Shown: positions 48,313 through 56,711, counted from the first letter of the stretch. The stretch is DNA of 64,000 nt from Nitrosomonadales bacterium (GCA_023259055.1 JAHFQZ010000002.1:496001-560000), one strand, 5' to 3'. The notes: generated by a model not told the origin, from the letters alone. Made by a program: numbers and translations.

Positions 48313-49515
48313 CTAACGTCCCCACCCATTTACAGTGTGGCAGTTGTCGCATGGCGTTGAGTTATTGTGCTTCGCGTGGCAACTGTTGCATGTGTGCCTT
48401 CCTTGCTGTAGCGCGTGATTAAAAGCCCACCTCGAACCAATTGAATGGCATGTATCACAAGAGCCGGTATACCCGCGCGCAGTATGGCTTGTTGGCCGTT
48501 GCGCTGCGTGGCAGGTTAAGCACATCCCTGGGGCAATGCCAATATGATTGTATCCGGCGGGCAACCATGCAGTATTGTTATGGCAACTATCACAAGACAT
48601 CGACGCTTTCGCTCCCGAGTGATTTGCCGGTCTTCCGGTAGCAGACGAGCCATTGTGACAAGTAGTGCAAGTGCCCGGAGCGGTGCCAATATGATTGTAT
48701 CTCGCGGGTATCCAACCCATGGTGTTATGACATTGATCGCATGACAAGGATGCTTTCAACCCTGTATGGCTTGACGGCTTACTCGTGGCGGTTGCACCGT
48801 TGTGGCAGGTCTGGCATGAACCGGGAGCAACTGATGTGTGGTTATAGAAAGTTGGAAACCATGCAGAAAATCGGTGACATGTATCGCAGGTTGATGTCGA
48901 TTTCAGGACGGTTGTATGGCTGCCAGGTTTCCCCGTCGCCAAGATGCCGTTGTGGCATTGTGTCGCGCAAGTTCCAGGCGCGATCCCTGTGTGATTGAAG
49001 CGAGCTGGAATCCAGGCGGTCGTTCTATGACACCTTTCGCAAGAATTAGTCATACTCAGCCCGCCACTATGACTCGACGGTTTTCCGGATGTTATTTGTC
49101 CGTTATGGCAGGTTGTGCATGAACCTGGTTGTGCATTGCCGTGATTAAACTTCGCGCCAATAAAAGTAACTGTGTTGGTATGGCAGTTTTCGCACGGATC
49201 GTTGGTTACAAGGTGATTGGGGGTCATGGTAGTAGCAACTATCCGCATCCCTTTTGCGTGGCATCCGGAACAGTTGCGAGGCGTGCCTTTAAACACCGCA
49301 CCCACATGGCACGAACTACATTCGGTATTAAGGTGAGCTCCAGTTAGCGGAAAGCCTGTTGCATAGTGGGTAAATTTTTCAGGAAGAGGTGGCGTTGTTG
49401 ACCCAGTTATATCGGCAAGAACATGCATCGAAAATAATGAGAGTGACAGTGCCAAAGCAAACATTAACAATTTAGACCATGGCGTCATACTCAATGCGGA
49501 CTGCTTCGCTTTCAT
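48313..49515 (-). CDS. secreted multihaem c-type cytochrome (14 CxxCH plus one CxxxCH)
   Basis: 400 residues with a signal peptide (SKLLMFALALSLSLFSMHVLA). I count 14 CxxCH haem motifs and one CATQCH (CxxxCH). Between about residues 110 and 330 a ~50-residue unit repeats: a W-P-x(3)-NH segment, APGxCxTCHNG, GxPxxH and SCDxCH, i.e. two haems per unit. Histidines in NHTG/NHIG and SSH/ANH are candidates for distal ligands. A periplasmic or extracellular electron-transfer wire is likely; a role in metal or electrode-type electron exchange is inference. The Ig-like lipoprotein follows it. Confidence 0.92.
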   Translation of the reverse strand: MKAKQSALSMTPWSKLLMFALALSLSLFSMHVLADITGSTTPPLPEKFTHYATGFPLTGAHLNTECSSCHVGAVFKGTPRNCSGCHAKGMRIVATTMTPNHLVTNDPCENCHTNTVTFIGAKFNHGNAQPGSCTTCHNGQITSGKPSSHSGGLSMTNSCERCHRTTAWIPARFNHTGIAPGTCATQCHNGILATGKPGSHTTVLKSTSTCDTCHRFSAWFPTFYNHTSVAPGSCQTCHNGATATSKPSSHTGLKASLSCDQCHNTMGWIPARYNHIGTAPGTCTTCHNGSSATGRPANHSGAKASMSCDSCHNNTAWLPAGYNHIGIAPGMCLTCHAAQRPTSHTARGYTGSCDTCHSIGSRWAFNHALQQGRHTCNSCHAKHNNSTPCDNCHTVNGWGR

Positions 49516-49676
49516 TCTTCATTCTTTCTAATATTTGTTGGGCATTGCCAAGTTGAGTTGTTTTGTTACTTGCGGAAGACTATTTAATATTTTTTAGAGA
49601 TTATCAAAGGCAGAACAAGTGCGGGGAATCAGGTTAATACGATTTGTATCAATAGGATATCTAACAATAGGTAAAA

Positions 49677-49862
49677 GTGGCTCTGCTTGGCCTACTTGGG
49701 GTCATTACATCTTCCATCAACACTGGAGCGACTACGACACTGGCAGACGAACAAAGTTTTAGAATTTCGAAAAAAATCGAGTACATCCTGAACTATTGTG
49801 CAACCTGCTACATCGACCCCGATGCATCCGCCTTGAACTCACTAATTACAGGGCGCTTCTAA
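49677..49862 (+). pseudogene. possible gene start truncated by the MITE
   Basis: A 61-codon frame begins GTG and reads hydrophobically (LLGLLGVITSSINTGATTTL) before SFRISKKIEYILNYCATCYI. It stops inside the left terminal repeat of the MITE at the codon after TGRF. The protein family is not recognised. A real gene interrupted by insertion is one reading; chance is another. Confidence 0.35.
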
Positions 49863-50051
49863 AAAATCAAAGTTCTGGTGAAACTTCTAGCCATTCCACT
49901 AGGCTGCCAAACAACCTCAGCCAAGTGGCTGGTTATAAGCAAGACAAGGCGCGAGCAGAAAATTGAGACGCAGCATATAGTTAATATGTAAGGAGCAATT
50001 TTTTGTGAGCAACGCAGTATTGCGACGAAATTTGGATTTTTAGAAGTGCCC
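49851..50051. mobile_element. MITE-like element with 21-bp terminal inverted repeats and TACA duplication
   Basis: GGGCGCTTCTAAAAAATCAAA (49851-49871) and TTTGGATTTTTAGAAGTGCCC (50031-50051) are inverted with three mismatches. TACA occurs directly on both outer sides (49847-49850 and 50052-50055), a candidate target-site duplication. The interior carries CATAT...ATATG and a GAGCAATTTTTT arm; no coding capacity. The parent transposase is not in the window. Confidence 0.75.
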
Positions 50052-50252
50052 TACAGGCAAGAGCGTTGCAAGCGTCATGACAATTGGTAATACAGGGAAC
50101 CCATCATTACATCCGGCCTGCGCAAAAGTACAAGACGACCCCACGCCGTTCTTTTGCCGATTATGTGGAAAAGTATTTCGAACAGACACCAATTGTTTGG
50201 TACTCATGATGCAAGGCATCGAATCAAAGGGGCTGCCCGTAGAGAAACATGG

Positions 50253-50282
50253 CATACTGTAGCGCTAATGTGCTACAGTATG
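50253..50282 (+). promoter_or_regulatory. palindromic operator upstream of the toxin-antitoxin pair
   Basis: CATACTGTAGC (50253-50263) and GCTACAGTATG (50272-50282) are perfect inverted repeats around 8 bp. Ribbon-helix-helix antitoxins autorepress from such sites; this lies 28 bp before the antitoxin ATG. Confidence 0.8.
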
Positions 50283-50310
50283 CGTGTACCTTTAACCCTT
50301 GGAGACAGCC

Positions 50311-50595
50311 ATGTCCACAACTACCATACGCTTGCCGGAAGACCTGAAAGCTCGCGTCGCAGCGGCGGCGAAGCGTGCAGGCACGAGCACGCACGGTTTC
50401 ATTCTTGAGGCTATTGCGGAAAAAACGGCGCAGGAGGGGCGGCGTGCCGATTTCGATGCGGTTGCCGAGGAGCGCTATGCTCGTATCGTTGCTTCCGGCA
50501 AGACAATTCCGTGGCAGGATATGCGCGGTTATCTCGAAGAGCATCTCGCCGGTAAAAAAGTAAAGCGCCCGGTAGCCCGCAAACTGGCGCGCTAA
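50311..50595 (+). CDS. ribbon-helix-helix antitoxin (ParD/CopG type)
   Basis: 94 residues. The N-terminal STTTIRLPEDLKARVAAAAK is the RHH strand and first helix, followed by GTSTHGFILEAIAEKT; the C-terminal part is the disordered toxin-binding tail, rich in Arg/Lys. GGAGACAGCC precedes ATG 50311. Starts 28 bp after a perfect palindrome and ends 2 bp before the toxin, a standard toxin-antitoxin layout. Confidence 0.9.
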   Translation: MSTTTIRLPEDLKARVAAAAKRAGTSTHGFILEAIAEKTAQEGRRADFDAVAEERYARIVASGKTIPWQDMRGYLEEHLAGKKVKRPVARKLAR

Positions 50596-50597
50596 CT

Positions 50598-50894
50598 ATG
50601 TCGCGCATCGAATTGGCGCCGGAGGTGCGGGATGATTTTGATCGCATCTTCGATCACCTTGACCAATATCAGGTTGAAAATTCGGTGTTGCGCACCCAGG
50701 AGATCATCGAGGCGCTAAACGTATTGGAGCACAATCCCATGATTGGTCGCCCCGCGAATAACGACAAGCGAGAGCTGTTGATCGGGCGTAGTTCGCACGG
50801 CTATGTGGCTTTGTACCGTTACATCGCTGAAATCGACACCGTTTTTGTCCTTGCCGTGCGCAGCCAGAAGGAAGCGGGCTATGCGGGGTTTTAA
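50598..50894 (+). CDS. ParE/RelE-superfamily toxin
   Basis: 98 residues. ParE fold: IELAPEVRDDFDRIFDHL, the mid part NPMIGRP, the RELLIGRSSHGYVALYRY strand and the closing VFVLAVRSQKEAGY. ParE members poison DNA gyrase while RelE members cleave mRNA at ribosomes; the sequence is nearer ParE but the activity is inferred. It starts 2 bp after the antitoxin. A transposase remnant abuts its stop. Confidence 0.88.
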   Translation: MSRIELAPEVRDDFDRIFDHLDQYQVENSVLRTQEIIEALNVLEHNPMIGRPANNDKRELLIGRSSHGYVALYRYIAEIDTVFVLAVRSQKEAGYAGF

Positions 50895-51052
50895 TGAACC
50901 TGAAAACCTTCGCCAGCAAAGGGAATCGATGTGGACGTAAAGTACTTGCAGAAGTAGTGAAAAAACTGAAACATCGTCCCCGCAAATGCCTCGGCTACCT
51001 GACTCCTCATAATGTCTTCATGGAAGCTAGCCGTGGTGCGGTTGCAATGTGA
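50895..51052 (+). pseudogene. remnant of an IS30-family transposase C terminus
   Basis: A frame from about 50894 to TGA at 51050-51052 reads GRKVLAEVVKKLKHRPRKCL followed by GYLTPHNVFMEASRGAVAM. That is the closing segment of IS30-type transposases (normally ...LNHRPRKxLGYxTPHEVF). Only about 50 codons survive, with no catalytic DDE residues, inverted repeats or start. The DNA around the toxin-antitoxin pair has therefore seen IS insertion and loss. Confidence 0.75.
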
Positions 51053-51061
51053 ATCCACAGG

Positions 51062-51541
51062 CTATAAAGGGGGTGTTAAAGATACCGCCTCGTCACATTT
51101 CAGTACATTTTCTTTACCCTCATCCTCGGAAACGTGCACAAGATAGGAAGATGGCTTAAATGGGAGCCCGGGCCTCATAAGGACGCGAAAAAAATAATTC
51201 TTTCCGCCCTTAGCAATAAACTTTTCGTTGTTGTCACCGACTGCCCCCTCGGTTGATACAGTGTGTTCTCCTGAGCGTACTTCCTTGTGAAAAAATACTC
51301 CATCAACTGTCTCACCAAGTTGAACACCATCAATTAGAACGCGCCTAGCCTGGCTACCTGAACCAAAACCTCCATGTCTATATATGTAGATTCCAGCCTT
51401 GCTAGGTGAGGATACCTTAAAATTTTTGCTGACAGCTTCTTGCGTTTTAGCCGCCAATGGAACCTTTGTGCCACAGCCAGAAAATGCAAGCAGGGCCAAC
51501 AGACAACATAATATTTTCAAAACACTACGACTTTTATACAT
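51062..51541 (-). CDS. DUF2846-like lipoprotein
   Basis: 159 residues from ATG 51541. Lipobox LLAFSGCG (Cys near 22) predicts lipidation. The mature domain, with GIYIYRHGGFGSGSQARRVL, VQLGETVDGVFFHKEVRSGE and NYFFRVLM, matches the DUF2846 pattern of small envelope lipoproteins with a beta-sandwich. Function unknown. The preferred start has GAGAGAG upstream; the longer frame adds 19 residues before the signal peptide. Confidence 0.75.
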   Translation of the reverse strand: MYKSRSVLKILCCLLALLAFSGCGTKVPLAAKTQEAVSKNFKVSSPSKAGIYIYRHGGFGSGSQARRVLIDGVQLGETVDGVFFHKEVRSGEHTVSTEGAVGDNNEKFIAKGGKNYFFRVLMRPGLPFKPSSYLVHVSEDEGKENVLKCDEAVSLTPPL

Positions 51542-51814
51542 ATCTCTCTCGACATTTAATTGTCGTTTAAGGATAGTAAATTCAACTGCATTAGTCAAAA
51601 AAACTTCGGTCCAAACAGCTAGGGTCAGAGTGATTTATCGCTAGCCTTCAAACAACAGGCGACCACGAATACAAGAGGCGACCATCGGCCCCTGCCAGTT
51701 GCCGCACGCTAGACCAGACGTACCTCTAAGCGCTTGGAAATACTGCGGCATGTTTTCGCGGGGTGCTCAGACTGCGCACGTAAACAAGCGGTGATGTTTC
51801 AGAGGTACGGTTTG

Positions 51815-52819
51815 TCATTTGAATGCCTCCTTGTCAGGTTTGTTCTCATGTGCCACGGTGATGACGATCTTCCCTTTTGCATGTCCTTCGCCGAAATAAC
51901 GTAATGCTTCGGCTGCCTCGCTCAAGGGGTAACGCCTGTCTATATTCGGCGCAACTTTTCCGGATTCAAAAAGCGTTTTCATATCACCCAGGCCCTTGTT
52001 GGCTTTATGCAGCAGCAGCCCCGCTTTTTTGCCGCCGGTGATCGAGAGCCATACGCCCACTAGCAGTGTCTGGAGAATTCGAGCCGTGGCGCCGCCGACC
52101 ACGACATAATTGCCCTTGGGAGTTAAAGCGGGCAAGCAATCGAATACGGAACGATGAAGCGCAAAGTCCAGAATCAGGTCGTAGGTCTTTCCGGTTTTGG
52201 TGTAGTCATCCCGGGTGTAATCCATGACATGGTCTGCACCCATCGCGCGCATCGCATCCAGTTTCTCGGTGCTGTCCACGCCAGTCACTTCAGCCCCGTA
52301 TGCTTTGGCGATCTGCACCGCAAACGACCCCGCGCCACCACCTGCACCATTGATCAAGACTTTTTGTCCCGGCTGTATCTGCCCCTTGTCGCGCAGACCC
52401 TGCAGGGCGAGCAGTGCCGCCTGGGGGATGGCTGCGGCTTGTTCGAACGTCATGCTGTCCGGCTTTGATACCAGGGCATTTTCACGCGCACACACACACT
52501 CGGCAAAACCGCCAAAGCCGCAACCGGACAGGTCCCCGTACACCGCATCACCCGGCCGAAACCGCGTTACGTTTTTGCCAACGGCTTCGACGGTCCCGGC
52601 GATGTCGCACCCCTGTACCGGTATTTTTGTTGGCTTGAACAGACCGGCCATGATGCGGTTTGCGAACGGCGTGCCCATCAGCATTTCCCAGTCCCACGAG
52701 TTGATGGATGCCGCGTGAACGTTGACGAGGACTTCGTTATCTCCGGGCGCAGGTTTCGCTACCTCTTGCAGTTCAAGAAAATCAGGGGAACCGTATCTGG
52801 AAAGTACCATCGCTTTCAT
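51815..52819 (-). CDS. zinc-independent MDR-family NAD(P)-dependent oxidoreductase
   Basis: 334 residues. Quinone-oxidoreductase-like medium-chain dehydrogenase: GroES-like N domain (KAMVLSRYGSPDFLELQEV, GCDIAGTVEAVGKNV) and a nucleotide-binding domain with NGAGGGAGSFAVQIAKAYGA. The catalytic-zinc cysteine and structural zinc cysteines are absent, so reduction of enones or quinones is likelier than alcohol oxidation. Substrate unknown. GGAGG precedes the ATG by 6-7 nt. Divergent from the M23 peptidase gene. Confidence 0.9.
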   Translation of the reverse strand: MKAMVLSRYGSPDFLELQEVAKPAPGDNEVLVNVHAASINSWDWEMLMGTPFANRIMAGLFKPTKIPVQGCDIAGTVEAVGKNVTRFRPGDAVYGDLSGCGFGGFAECVCARENALVSKPDSMTFEQAAAIPQAALLALQGLRDKGQIQPGQKVLINGAGGGAGSFAVQIAKAYGAEVTGVDSTEKLDAMRAMGADHVMDYTRDDYTKTGKTYDLILDFALHRSVFDCLPALTPKGNYVVVGGATARILQTLLVGVWLSITGGKKAGLLLHKANKGLGDMKTLFESGKVAPNIDRRYPLSEAAEALRYFGEGHAKGKIVITVAHENKPDKEAFK

Positions 52820-53039
52820 GAGTTGCCTCCATGAGAATTAAAGCGAATCTGACGTGCTCAGAACCTCGTGGGCATGACCTTGCGTTTTATTTCAGCGGGG
52901 TCAAACCCGGGACATCGACCTGCACCCATGCGGACATGATATGCCTGGTCTCCGGTGTATGCTATCAACCAAGGAAATATAAAGTGGAGTCGAATTGTTT
53001 CTGCATACTATCCAGACGCTATCTCTGTCAGAATGAACC

Positions 53040-53900
53040 ATGCATACGTTTATCCCCGTCACGCTTCGAATCTGCTTCCGGCTTGGTCTGTTCGTTTTGG
53101 TTTTTCCTCTGGTTGCACATGCCAGTCTCCCCCGGTCTTCCAGCGTGCCCGGCGGTGTTGCGGTTGTTCCGCTCGGCAGCGTTTCAACCCGTGCCGCTAT
53201 GCCGCAATCATGGTTGGGCGATCAGCCTGTTCTCGTGACATCCGATCACGGTCAATGGTACGCGGTGGTCGGGCTGTCGCTTGACATGACGCCGGGTTCA
53301 CATGAGCTGCGCGCAAAGTTTGGCGACGTGACGAATACACAGGACTTTGTGGTAAACCCTAAAGATTACCCCGAGCAGCACATCACCCTTGAAGACAAGG
53401 ACAAGGTGCAATTATCGGAAGAAAATCTGGCGCGCGCTGAGCGCGAAATCGCTATCATCATGGAATTGAAACATCACTGGCGGGCTGTGCCTGATACCGA
53501 TCTGGCTCTTGCCCTTCCTGCCAAAGGCAGGCTATCCGGGAATTTCGGCCTGCGTCGCACCTTCAACGGGGAACCGCGCTTACCCCATGCCGGCATTGAT
53601 GTGGCGTTAGCGCGCGGCACACCGGTCAGGGCGAGCGCACAGGGCCGGGTGCTGGCGGTCGGCGATTATTTTTTTAACGGTAAAACGATTTTTATCGACC
53701 ATGGCAACGGGTTGATTACCATGTACTGCCACCTTGACCGGATCGGCGTGAATGCCGGCGCAACGGTTCGCAAAGGCCAGCGCATCGGGCTTTCCGGAAA
53801 TACAGGGCGCGCCACCGGCCCGCATCTTCACTGGAGCGTCATACTTAACGGTGCCATGGTCGATCCTGAATTATTCATTCCGGCAAAACTGAACCGATAG
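53040..53900 (+). CDS. exported M23-family (LytM) metallopeptidase
   Basis: 286 residues with signal peptide (ICFRLGLFVLVFPLVAHA). The N part (about 30-160) is beta-rich with a short coiled coil; the C part is a LytM domain with zinc ligands in HAGIDVAL and HLHW, plus GRVLAVGDYFFNGKTIFIDH and NTGRATGPHLHW. All zinc ligands are present, so it should cleave peptidoglycan crosslinks. The start is not supported by a strong ribosome site. Followed 30 bp later by the spermidine-synthase-like gene. Confidence 0.9.
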   Translation: MHTFIPVTLRICFRLGLFVLVFPLVAHASLPRSSSVPGGVAVVPLGSVSTRAAMPQSWLGDQPVLVTSDHGQWYAVVGLSLDMTPGSHELRAKFGDVTNTQDFVVNPKDYPEQHITLEDKDKVQLSEENLARAEREIAIIMELKHHWRAVPDTDLALALPAKGRLSGNFGLRRTFNGEPRLPHAGIDVALARGTPVRASAQGRVLAVGDYFFNGKTIFIDHGNGLITMYCHLDRIGVNAGATVRKGQRIGLSGNTGRATGPHLHWSVILNGAMVDPELFIPAKLNR

Positions 53901-53930
53901 GGCCAGCCTCCGCCGCAATCACAGGGAATC

Positions 53931-54761
53931 ATGAAGATTAAAAATAAACAGTTGAAAAAAGCTGCCAACGGAATTCAGCAACAGATTGAAAAGATGCTTG
54001 GGTGGATGGCAGAAACTCAAACGCATGTTGAGGCGGGTAAACCTTATCTGAAAGAGCGCGACGGGATTCTCGCGTTGCATTTCGATACGTTGTCGATACA
54101 GAGCGAGATGTCTATTGATCTGCCGGACGAGCTGGTCATTGGTTATACCAGGGCGATGATGAGTTTTTTGCTGTTTGCGCCAGCGCCGCAGCGCATTGCC
54201 ATGATAGGGTTGGGCGGTGGTTCGCTGGCCAAATATTGCTACCGGCATTTACCGCAGGCTGAGATTACCGTTGTCGAAATTAACGGCGATGTGATCGCGC
54301 TGCGCAATGAATTCGCAGTGCCCGCCGACGATGAGCGCTTTGAGGTGTTGCTGGGCGACGGGGCGGAGTTTGTGGCCGACGCTGCCGGGCAGTTCGATGC
54401 GCTGATCGTGGATGGATTTGATGCGGACGGTTTACCCGCCCAATTGAGCAGCCAGCAGTTTTACGACGACTGCTTTGCGTCGTTGGCTGACAACGGCGTC
54501 ATGGTGGCCAACTTGTGGGGAGGCTACCCGCACTTCGACGAATACCTGGCAAGAATCGGCAACAGTTTTTCCGGTCGCGTGGTGATTGTCGATGCGGATG
54601 ACAGCGTCAATAAAATTGTCCTCGCCACGAAAAACGCCGATTTCCCCTTCTCTGCATCCACAATACGGCACCAGGCCAATTTGCTGGGCTTGTCGCACCC
54701 GCTGAATTTCCAGGCTAAATCAAACAAGCTGATTCGAGCCTTGCTTGCTCATGCTGTCTGA
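53931..54761 (+). CDS. spermidine-synthase-like methyltransferase-fold protein
   Basis: 276 residues, no signal peptide. The SpeE-like Rossmann core shows RIAMIGLGGGSLAKYCY, EITVVEINGDVI, VLLGDGAEFV and DALIVDGFDADGLP. The aminopropyltransferase substrate residues (for instance the SxxGYDV...DP active site) are not clear, so it could be an orphan with another amine acceptor. AGGGAATC precedes the ATG. The YkgJ-type gene overlaps its end by 11 bp. Confidence 0.8.
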   Translation: MKIKNKQLKKAANGIQQQIEKMLGWMAETQTHVEAGKPYLKERDGILALHFDTLSIQSEMSIDLPDELVIGYTRAMMSFLLFAPAPQRIAMIGLGGGSLAKYCYRHLPQAEITVVEINGDVIALRNEFAVPADDERFEVLLGDGAEFVADAAGQFDALIVDGFDADGLPAQLSSQQFYDDCFASLADNGVMVANLWGGYPHFDEYLARIGNSFSGRVVIVDADDSVNKIVLATKNADFPFSASTIRHQANLLGLSHPLNFQAKSNKLIRALLAHAV

Positions 54762-55086
54762 TTTACCTCTCCAGCTAAGCACCTTTATGGGGCGACAACC
54801 TGACGATACGGGCGACGGCACAGTCATATCGTGCGCCACGTGCAAAGCTTGCTGCTGCCGGTTAGAGGTGATGCTGATGGGTGACGACGATATTCCGCCC
54901 GAATTGACGGAACAGGATCGGTGGGGGGGATGGATCATGGCGCGTCTCGTCGACGGCTGGTGCTCAGCCCTGGACAGGAACACCTTGCTGTGCACGATTT
55001 ACGACCGCCGTCCGATGATCTGCCATGACTATCAGGTGGGAGACAGCGACTGTATCAAGGAACGACTCCTGCACATTCCTTCGTGA
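54751..55086 (+). CDS. YkgJ-family cysteine cluster protein
   Basis: 111 residues. The cluster motif CATCKACCCRLEV, followed by a late CTIYDRRPMICHDYQVGDSDC, fits the YkgJ family, which is thought to hold an Fe-S or zinc centre; function is unknown. ATG 54751 overlaps the preceding gene by 11 bp; ATG 54787 inside the frame is an alternative. Its location next to the spermidine-synthase-like gene suggests cotranscription. Confidence 0.8.
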   Translation: MLSDLPLQLSTFMGRQPDDTGDGTVISCATCKACCCRLEVMLMGDDDIPPELTEQDRWGGWIMARLVDGWCSALDRNTLLCTIYDRRPMICHDYQVGDSDCIKERLLHIPS

Positions 55087-55172
55087 ATCGCAGCATGATG
55101 CAGAGTGATTTGTTTTCAGCTAATGGGTAACCCCTTTTGTCCACAGTGAAAACCCGCTTTCTCAGTACAGCC

Positions 55173-56069
55173 TCAGCGGCGCTTCCACCAATCTGCAATG
55201 ATGCTCCCCACAGCGGGATTGACCAGGTAGCCATAGGAACGATGGCAATTCAGGCCTTCGGCGCTGCGAAAGAAGTTGTAGATGCCGTGGCTGTGATCTT
55301 CAATAGACTCGACCAATCCCTGTTCCAGCATGGCATGAAAACTCTCATGCAAATTTCGGTTGAGCGCTGCGACGTCTCCCTCGGCTGATAGATTTATCCA
55401 GCGACGGATTTGGTCAGGATAACTTTTTACCCCGTTCCCGCTTATTCCCAGCAAACGACGTTGCACGTAGAGCATTCCCAGCGGGCTGCCGAGAGTCAAG
55501 AAATCTATTTTGCCTTTCGCCCCTTCCTCGCGAGAAAGTTCCCACAAGGTATCGTAGGCAATGACGGAGCCGAGACTGTGTCCGATCAACAGTACGTCTT
55601 CTTGTTTCTCAAGCATGGGGCGTAGTGCCTGCGCTAATAATCCGCGAATTTCGCTGGCAACATGATGGGTGTTCTCGAAGTAACGGCTGATCTCATTGGC
55701 GGTGCTTCGCGCTTCTTCGGGTAACAGCCGTATCAGGAATGGAAGATGATCCCCCAGTGTCAACATGAGGCGTTGCAGCCGTATGTTCCATGATTTGGCG
55801 TCCTGTATGTCCTGTTCAGTTGGCCCGTGTTTGTTGATGAGGGCGTCGATCCATGGAATATCCATGGTGACGTCCTTGTATTGATGGTAGTAAAGGTAGT
55901 TCCAGCTAATAAGGTGAAATTGCGAATAGCTGGCTTGCAGTGTGGCAGCCGTTGCGCGATCGGCGCGGCGAACGCCTTCGACCAGCGTGCGCCAGAGTAA
56001 TTCGCGGTGCTGCGCTTGTTCAGGCTTGGGGTTTTTTCCCGGAACAAAGATTATGTGTTTGGTCGTCAT
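55173..56069 (-). CDS. alpha/beta hydrolase-fold protein
   Basis: 298 residues, cytosolic. The nucleophile elbow GHSLGSVIAYDTLWEL is clear after strand DVLLIGH; FVPGKNPKPEQ opens the protein. Candidate acid and histidine lie in the C-terminal EGDVAALN and ESIEDHSHGIYNFF. Substrate unknown. It is the last gene in a minus-strand series with DUF924 and the slipin/NfeD genes. Confidence 0.75.
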   Translation of the reverse strand: MTTKHIIFVPGKNPKPEQAQHRELLWRTLVEGVRRADRATAATLQASYSQFHLISWNYLYYHQYKDVTMDIPWIDALINKHGPTEQDIQDAKSWNIRLQRLMLTLGDHLPFLIRLLPEEARSTANEISRYFENTHHVASEIRGLLAQALRPMLEKQEDVLLIGHSLGSVIAYDTLWELSREEGAKGKIDFLTLGSPLGMLYVQRRLLGISGNGVKSYPDQIRRWINLSAEGDVAALNRNLHESFHAMLEQGLVESIEDHSHGIYNFFRSAEGLNCHRSYGYLVNPAVGSIIADWWKRR

Positions 56070-56171
56070 AGTATGCCCGCCATGAATTTTTCATGGCCGA
56101 TACGCTGGGATCCCGATTGGAAGTCTCCGGCAGCATAGCGCGTCCGAATCGCGGGAGATGACATCGTTTCT

Positions 56172-56711
56172 TTAGAACGAGGATCCGGGAGTTTTCAGGA
56201 AATCGATTTCTTCCTGGCTGGAAGTTCGCCCGAGCGCCGTGTTGCGGTGCGGATAGCGACCGAAACGGTCGATGATGGCCTTGTGCCTGAGCTCGAAATC
56301 AAGATACGGCTCCAGTCCCTTTTCAGAAAATAGCTCAGCCGCAGTCACGTGAATTTGCCGTGATTCGCTGTGCATGTAAGGCATATAGAGGAATGCCCTT
56401 TGGTGGGGATCGAGCGCCATTGCGGCTTGCGCCGCAACGGCCTCCTGCGCCAGCGCCAAAGCCAGCGGGTCGGCCACAAAAGCCAGCGCTGTGCCGCGAT
56501 AGATGTTACGTGAGAACTGGTCGAGTACGATGATTTCGGCAAGCCGTCCGAGCGGTTGACGGCGCCACGCGGACAACTCGCATTGCACCGCCTGTGCATG
56601 CACGTCGCCAAAGCGTTCGGCAATTCTGAGATCAAAGTTTCCGTCTTGACGCCACCATTGCTTTGGTTCGATTTCGACAAACCAGAAGTCGATGATCTGT
56701 TGATGGTTCAT
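56172..56711 (-). CDS. DUF924 family protein
   Basis: 179 residues. Opens IIDFWFVEIEPKQWWRQDGN and contains LAEIIVLDQFSRNIYRGTA and FLYMPYMHSESRQIH, the signatures of DUF924 (helical, TPR-like fold). Cellular role unknown. A single cytosolic domain, usual length about 180. About 100 bp before the alpha/beta hydrolase gene. Confidence 0.85.
   Translation of the reverse strand: MNHQQIIDFWFVEIEPKQWWRQDGNFDLRIAERFGDVHAQAVQCELSAWRRQPLGRLAEIIVLDQFSRNIYRGTALAFVADPLALALAQEAVAAQAAMALDPHQRAFLYMPYMHSESRQIHVTAAELFSEKGLEPYLDFELRHKAIIDRFGRYPHRNTALGRTSSQEEIDFLKTPGSSF

Larger units (their letters stand above)
49516..50252. other. accessory intergenic region with MITE and decayed ORFs
   Basis: About 740 bp without a recognisable intact gene. 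It holds an imperfect FNR-like sequence ACGAT-TTGT-ATCAA (49639-49652), a short frame cut by the MITE, the MITE itself, and after it a frame reading YKTTPRRSFADYVEKYFEQT near 50110-50190 that looks protein-like but lacks a proper start and ends at TGA. Decayed genes are likely. Confidence 0.5.

Noticed and set aside
48313..49515. CRISPR-like spacing of similar units
   Set aside because: The periodicity is that of haem-binding repeats in a coding frame with diverged nucleotides, not identical direct repeats with unique spacers.
51719..51809. 9-bp inverted repeat CGTACCTCT...AGAGGTACG downstream of the MDR oxidoreductase
   Set aside because: Short arms about 75 bp apart with nothing else supporting a terminator, operator or element.
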